Assembly (NCBI GenBank): GCA_024509875.1 | Contig: JAMPIV010000286.1 | Location: 282,185-346,184, forward strand | Direction: 5' to 3' | Source: Oreohelix idahoensis | Taxonomy: Eukaryota; Mollusca; Gastropoda; Stylommatophora; Oreohelicidae | Length of the DNA stretch: 64,000 bases | Part shown: one piece after another, positions 59,867 to 64,000 of the stretch | How positions within the stretch are numbered: the first letter of the stretch is position 1 | Layout: each line of letters starts with the position of its first letter | The notes under the pieces: model-generated | Database searches by the model: none | The model's input: the letters and a program-made list of their open reading frames with translations, nothing else | What the model was told of the DNA's origin: nothing | Position numbers and translations under genes: made by a program

Positions 59867-59971
59867 CCCGACGTGATAGAGATAAACGGTTTTCAAATTT
59901 GAAATCAGCGCAAGAAACTGACCTAAGAACACTTATTCTTATATAAGAAAGAAAAATGTTGTTTGTCAGTG
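59867..59971. repeat. Right imperfect TIR of the CACTG element
   Basis: Reverse complement resembles 57787-57902; strongest match from gcgctgattt inward to gtcggg. Confidence 0.75.
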
Positions 59972-59974
59972 TTA

Positions 59975-62339
59975 TTTATATCTTGGACCATCTTCTTCAG
60001 CTCTGTAACAAGGTCCCAGCTTCTCCGGCATTCTCCTCTACTGTTCTCAGTCAGGTTGTTACTGCCGTCCCACTCTTCACTTCCTCTGTGATTTCCCGTC
60101 TAAGTCATATCCTTTTATACTGGCTGGTTGCTTCTTGGGTGTGCGTGCTATCCACTTCCATGTCCTTTCTAACCTCCACCTGTACTGGATGTTTTCTTCT
60201 CTTCTACATGTCTGTGTTCGTTAATGAAATCCGAAGCAACAAGGCATACTAATGCGAAAGGAAAGTGTTCACAGACAAAAATGGTATACTACATCTATGA
60301 AAGTTGTGAAACAATTGTCTCTGATGCCAGATGTTTAAGAATTAAAGTTTACAGGCATATTGAGGTTTGTTATGTTTTTAAAAAATCAAATTCGTTCATT
60401 CATTCATTATCTTCCGCTGCATGTTAATACCAAACCTACAACGTACAAGCTCTTCCATGTATCTATCCCTTAATTTTGTACTTATGTCACCAGTTGTTTT
60501 ATCCACGTTCTTTTGGTCTCCTTCATTTCACTTCCAATGGGGATTCCAGAAAACGGATTGGCTTCTAATCTAATCAGCTGGTTTCATCAATAAGAACCAA
60601 GTTATTAAAGTCACTAACTTCTTGGTTGTACCTTTTCTTGTTCTCCACGTTTCAGAATTTACAATAAATCCGCATTGACATTTAATGTGATAGTTAATCT
60701 CACTTCTTTTTACTTCCACACGTTGCATTTCCTAACGAAATTAAAGCCTCCTTTCGCCTTCTGCATCCTAATTCGCATATCATGTTACCTTCCTCCATTT
60801 CTATCTATGCTGTTAACCAAGATATATAAGGAGTCGCAGTGCCTAAGAGGTAATATAATTTGTGGAGGGAATATAATTTATAGAAATTTCTTTTTCAGAA
60901 CCAGTGGTCCGAATGATGTCATACTTCCCCCTGGTCTCCTGGGTAGTGAGATCGGATACCTAACCTTCTCGGATAAGAGCAAAACAAATTGGAGGTCCCT
61001 TGTGCAAGTTGCGCACATTAAATATCCTAAGGCATTTGGAAATCGTACAGAGTAGGCAATAAGGCCGCAGCCCTGGCAAAGTTTAAAAATCAGAAACCTA
61101 CCCACCATAAAAATATTTATAGAATGTGTGATTCCTGTACATACACACATTGGGATTCTCGGTTTAAGTAGTTCGTGCACTGTGCTGAGATCCTTCTTGT
61201 GTGATCTATGGGAGGAGATCGGAAAATGATGGAGTTGTCCGAGTGCAATAAAGATAGTCCTTAAAACCAAACCAAACCAAACATATATATTAGTCCACAT
61301 ATAGTAGGGATATTGCGTCAAGCACAATCTGACTCGCTTTCATTCTCATGACCTTTAATCTTTTCTCTGTGGAATTTCAGACCCAACTGCTATGACCTTT
61401 CATCCAGTACTCTCTCTGTCTGATATATTATTTGGGTGATGGGACAGAAGGGAAGGATCAGCAGGAGAATTCATATCGTTGAGCTATTTTGTCAAGAGTC
61501 CACTGAATTCCATTTCTTGTCACTGAAGCTGTTGTTTTCATAATCCAATCTACAGGCAGTAAGCAAAGACGTCGTTGTAAGAAGCATCACTGACACACTG
61601 CAGTTTTTGTAAGCCGTCCCTCGTGAAGAACTCGTATTTCACATCTTCATAAGTTAGCTTATGGATTAATGAATGTATGGGGGTCTCCGCAGTGCCTCAT
61701 CAGTTTCCAAAAATGACTCTCTGTCTCAACTGTCGAAGACCTTTTCATAGTCCACAAATCCAATGTGCTCAGTGCAGTTCCCGGGGGTCTCAGAGAAGAC
61801 AAATAAACAACTGTACTACTTTGTGCAGGCTTCCTGCAAAGGGCCAGGTGCAGTGGTGTCCCCTTGCTCCGTAAGGAGCGAAACGAAAATGACGTCGAAG
61901 AAACATGGACGCTTATTGAGGAAACCAGCTGATTAAATTACAAGGCGGCCTTTGTTCTGGAGTCGACAGACTGCCTGTTCCTCCCTCTCATTCTATGATT
62001 CCTTTTAATTTTCCAATGATGATCCAGTTTAATAATGTCATCGGTACTGATAATAAAATTATTTCTTCTGTAATGTATGCGCTCATACAAATCTTCCTTC
62101 TTTGGCAACTCGACCAGATATCCTTTCTTTCAGCCTGCTGATATTTATGTTTTATCCCAGACTGTACCACGATGTTAACAAGTGCTTTGTACATCACCTC
62201 TATGGGGTTGTCTGCGTCTGCTGTGATGGCTTCTGCTAGAATGCCACCTGGGGCCGCAGCTTTCCTATCTCTTACATCGCTTTCATTATTTCTTCCTTAT
62301 TTACTTTTTCACAGTTAACCCATAACTATTTTTCTAACA
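59975..62339. other. No gene recognised; possible LINE 3' end
   Basis: No domain seen. At about 61030-61285 a stretch ending in repeated ccaaa units may be the 3' tail of an unidentified LINE. Frames at 60675-61055 and 60878-61327 overlap each other on opposite strands and are not supported. Confidence 0.4.
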
Positions 62340-62490
62340 TATAAGGAAGGGAAACCCGAGGCCTGTAAACAGTAAATAAATATTAGACAAACATAAAGGT
62401 ATGTTTTCAGGGACTCGTAAGATATAAAGAAGTAGATAACTAGACAACAGAAAAACAACAGACGTGAGTGAAGTTTTTTTAGAAGTTTCT
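62340..62490 (-). repeat. Reverse copy of the SINE body at 305-440
   Basis: On the minus strand it shares tgttgtctagt, the cctgaaa...catacctttatg stretch, and gtttacaggcctcgggtttc with the first repeat of the window. The tRNA-like head is not visible here. Confidence 0.65.
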
Positions 62491-62852
62491 CGGCAAGTTC
62501 ATGCTACCATAATGATCACGGAATCATGATACTGGGAAGATAATGTAAGCACCGAAGGCAAAGTCAATCAGTTAGCTCCCCGAGGATAATAGGTCTTCAA
62601 CAAACACATGGCAAGTCCTCCTGTCACGTGCCATTAGCTCAAGTTCTTTCCAAGTTGTCCTCAGAAGGCAAAGATGTAATACTAAAAACGACCAAAAGTG
62701 ATTAAATCTATGGTTGCTAATGAGAAACACAGAATCCGGATTAAGGTTTTTTTTTAAATCGATAAAAGCAGACTATTCGGCGAAGTCTTCATCAGGAATA
62801 CGAAATAGAAGAACAAATAATTATAAAAAAGAACAAATAATTATATCTCATC
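62491..62852. other. No gene recognised
   Basis: Flanking sequence in front of the LINE-A insertion. A short direct duplication, agaacaaataattata, lies at about 62813-62845. Confidence 0.5.
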
Positions 62853-62863
62853 AGTTTAATTTT

Positions 62864-63697
62864 CCAAGAGGAATTAGATGGACAACGTTTTCTACACTGG
62901 AAGATTTGGAATATGCAGATGACATTGCACTACTCGCGCATTCACACCAACACATTCAAGACAAAACCGATAGACTGAATAAGTATGACCAGCAGGTTGG
63001 CCTGAACATTAATTTGAAGAAGACAGAGGTCATGACACTAAATGTGGGCAATCCTGAGCCAATAACAGTAAGGAACCAGAAGTTAGAACAGACAGACACA
63101 TTTACTTACCTAGGAAGCATAGTAACACCTGACGGCGGAACAAGCAAGGACATTAACAACAGAATGAATAAAGCGAGAACAGCCTTTGCTGTTCTCAACA
63201 ACATTTGGAAGTCTTCCCAGTACAGCACAAACACCAAATTAAGACTGTATGAGAGCAGTGTACTTTCTGTACTCCTCTATGGTGCGGAATGTTGGAGAAT
63301 AACAGAGAAGGAAATGTCGAAACTGTCCTCCTTCCACACAATCTGCCTAAGGAAAATTCTCCGAATCTTTTGGCCAAACACCATCAGCAACCAAGAACTA
63401 CTTATTCGGAGTAACCAGGAGGACATGCACACCATCATAGCTGGCAGACGCTGGAGTTGGGTTGGCCACGTCCTCAGAAGGGACCCTGATACCATCACAA
63501 GAACAGCTATGCTATGGACCCCCGAGGGAAAGCGAAAGAGAGGCCGACCAAAAACAACTTGGCGAAGAACTGTGGAAGCTGAGATGCAAAGAATGAACCA
63601 CAGTTGGGGCACTGTACGAAGGATGGCCGCCGACCGAGCAAAGTGGAATCAATTTGTTGCTGCCCTACAAGACGCCACCAGGCGTGATGGCCGCTGA
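62864..63697 (+). pseudogene. LINE-A reverse transcriptase C-terminal half
   Basis: The coding part begins at the truncation point with PRGIRWTTFSTLEDLEYADD, which includes the YADD polymerase active site near 62913-62924. It continues with TFTYLGSIVTPDGGTSKDIN, SVLLYGAECWRI, RRWSWVGHVLRRDP and the basic GKRKRGRPKTTWRRTVEAE end, to a stop at 63697. The frame stays open upstream to 62714 but that part is flanking DNA that happens to be in frame. No internal stop or frameshift, so the copy is young, but the endonuclease and most of the polymerase are absent. The LINE clade is not certain. Confidence 0.9.
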
Positions 63698-63748
63698 CTG
63701 CTTTGACGGTTGGCGGTTATGGATCAAAGAAGAAGAAGAAGAAGAAGA
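62864..63748 (+). mobile_element. LINE-A copy, 5'-truncated, 11-bp TSD
   Basis: Flanked by AGTTTAATTTT at 62853-62863 and 63749-63759. It ends with ggatcaaag and a GAA-rich tail, as do the copies at 1-55, 5166 and 31678 (reverse). At 885 bp it is the longest LINE-A copy here. Confidence 0.9.
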
Positions 63749-64000
63749 AGTTTAATTTTGAAGAAGTTCTGTTTTGAATAAACGAAATTAGGAAGCTAAC
63801 TATCAAAAACAGAAAGAACAACAATATACACAGAAAAAAAAATTGAACCCGCAGTACCTTTGTCAATGGAAACGTGTTACCTAGCGATACAGCAACTGAC
63901 GAGCAGATCAATGACTGCGAAAATGAGACAACTCAAACCAAAAGAATATAATAAGCCAGTTCTTCATATCCCAAGAACAAATCATTGACCATAATACCCA

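Larger units (their letters stand above)
57787..59971 (-). mobile_element. CACTG-ended DNA transposon with long imperfect TIRs
   Basis: The left end CACTGGCTAAC and right end (minus strand CACTGACAAAC) begin inverted repeats of about 105-116 bp (57787-57902 and 59867-59971). Their inner parts match best around aaaccgtt, ctctatca and gtcggg. TTA stands on both sides (57784-57786 and 59972-59974), a likely 3-bp duplication. A decayed protein fills the minus strand. CACTG ends and a 3-bp TSD recall the CACTA/Chapaev group, but I cannot assign the superfamily. Confidence 0.75.

Overview
This window is animal nuclear DNA: low GC, long AT and homopolymer tracts, tRNA-derived SINEs, a mariner, RTE-like LINEs, a Helitron-type element and Ty3/gypsy LTR retrotransposons. 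I recognise no host gene and no rRNA or true tRNA gene. A marine invertebrate, perhaps a mollusc, is my guess from this mix of elements and is not proven. Nearly everything identifiable is mobile DNA, much of it nested, with target-site duplications (TSDs) that can be read directly.

Layout. 0-5.5 kb: tail of a LINE (here LINE-A), a tRNA-like SINE candidate, a complete mariner (2148-3490) with 42-bp inverted repeats, and a reversed LINE-A fragment. 7.8-10.3 kb: a 2541-bp non-coding TG...CA element with a 5-bp TSD, probably a solo LTR of an unknown family. 11.2-12.4 kb: a 5'-truncated LINE with a 15-bp TSD. 14.9-17.7 kb: a SINE and a 2.4-kb solo LTR. 18.9-28.5 kb: a full-length LTR retrotransposon (LTR-1) with almost identical 2.46-kb LTRs, of the same family as that solo LTR. 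29-31 kb: a tRNA-Arg-like SINE and sequence I cannot identify. 31.4-35.9 kb: AT microsatellites around a hAT-like MITE that itself carries a LINE-A insertion, then two RTE-like copies head to tail. 35.9-39.8 kb: a Helentron-like element with a decayed Rep-type protein. 40.9-41.5 kb: a hAT transposase remnant. 42-51.8 kb: a second LTR retrotransposon (LTR-2). 53.8-56.8 kb: pogo/Tigger debris, a second copy of the 2.5-kb element and a second tRNA-Arg-like SINE. 57.8-60 kb: an element with CACTG ends, long imperfect inverted repeats and a decayed three-block protein. 62.9-63.7 kb: another LINE-A copy.

The most informative signal is that LTR-1 and LTR-2 both encode Ty3/gypsy-type pol proteins with integrase upstream of reverse transcriptase, the arrangement known from Gmr1-like elements. 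Both look young, because their paired LTRs differ at few positions, yet both carry reading-frame shifts in homopolymer runs. The second is the CACTG-ended element at 57,787-59,971, whose protein belongs to a widespread multicopy animal family that I cannot assign to a named transposase superfamily. Coordinates, frames and TSDs were read by eye; statements about age and family are inference.
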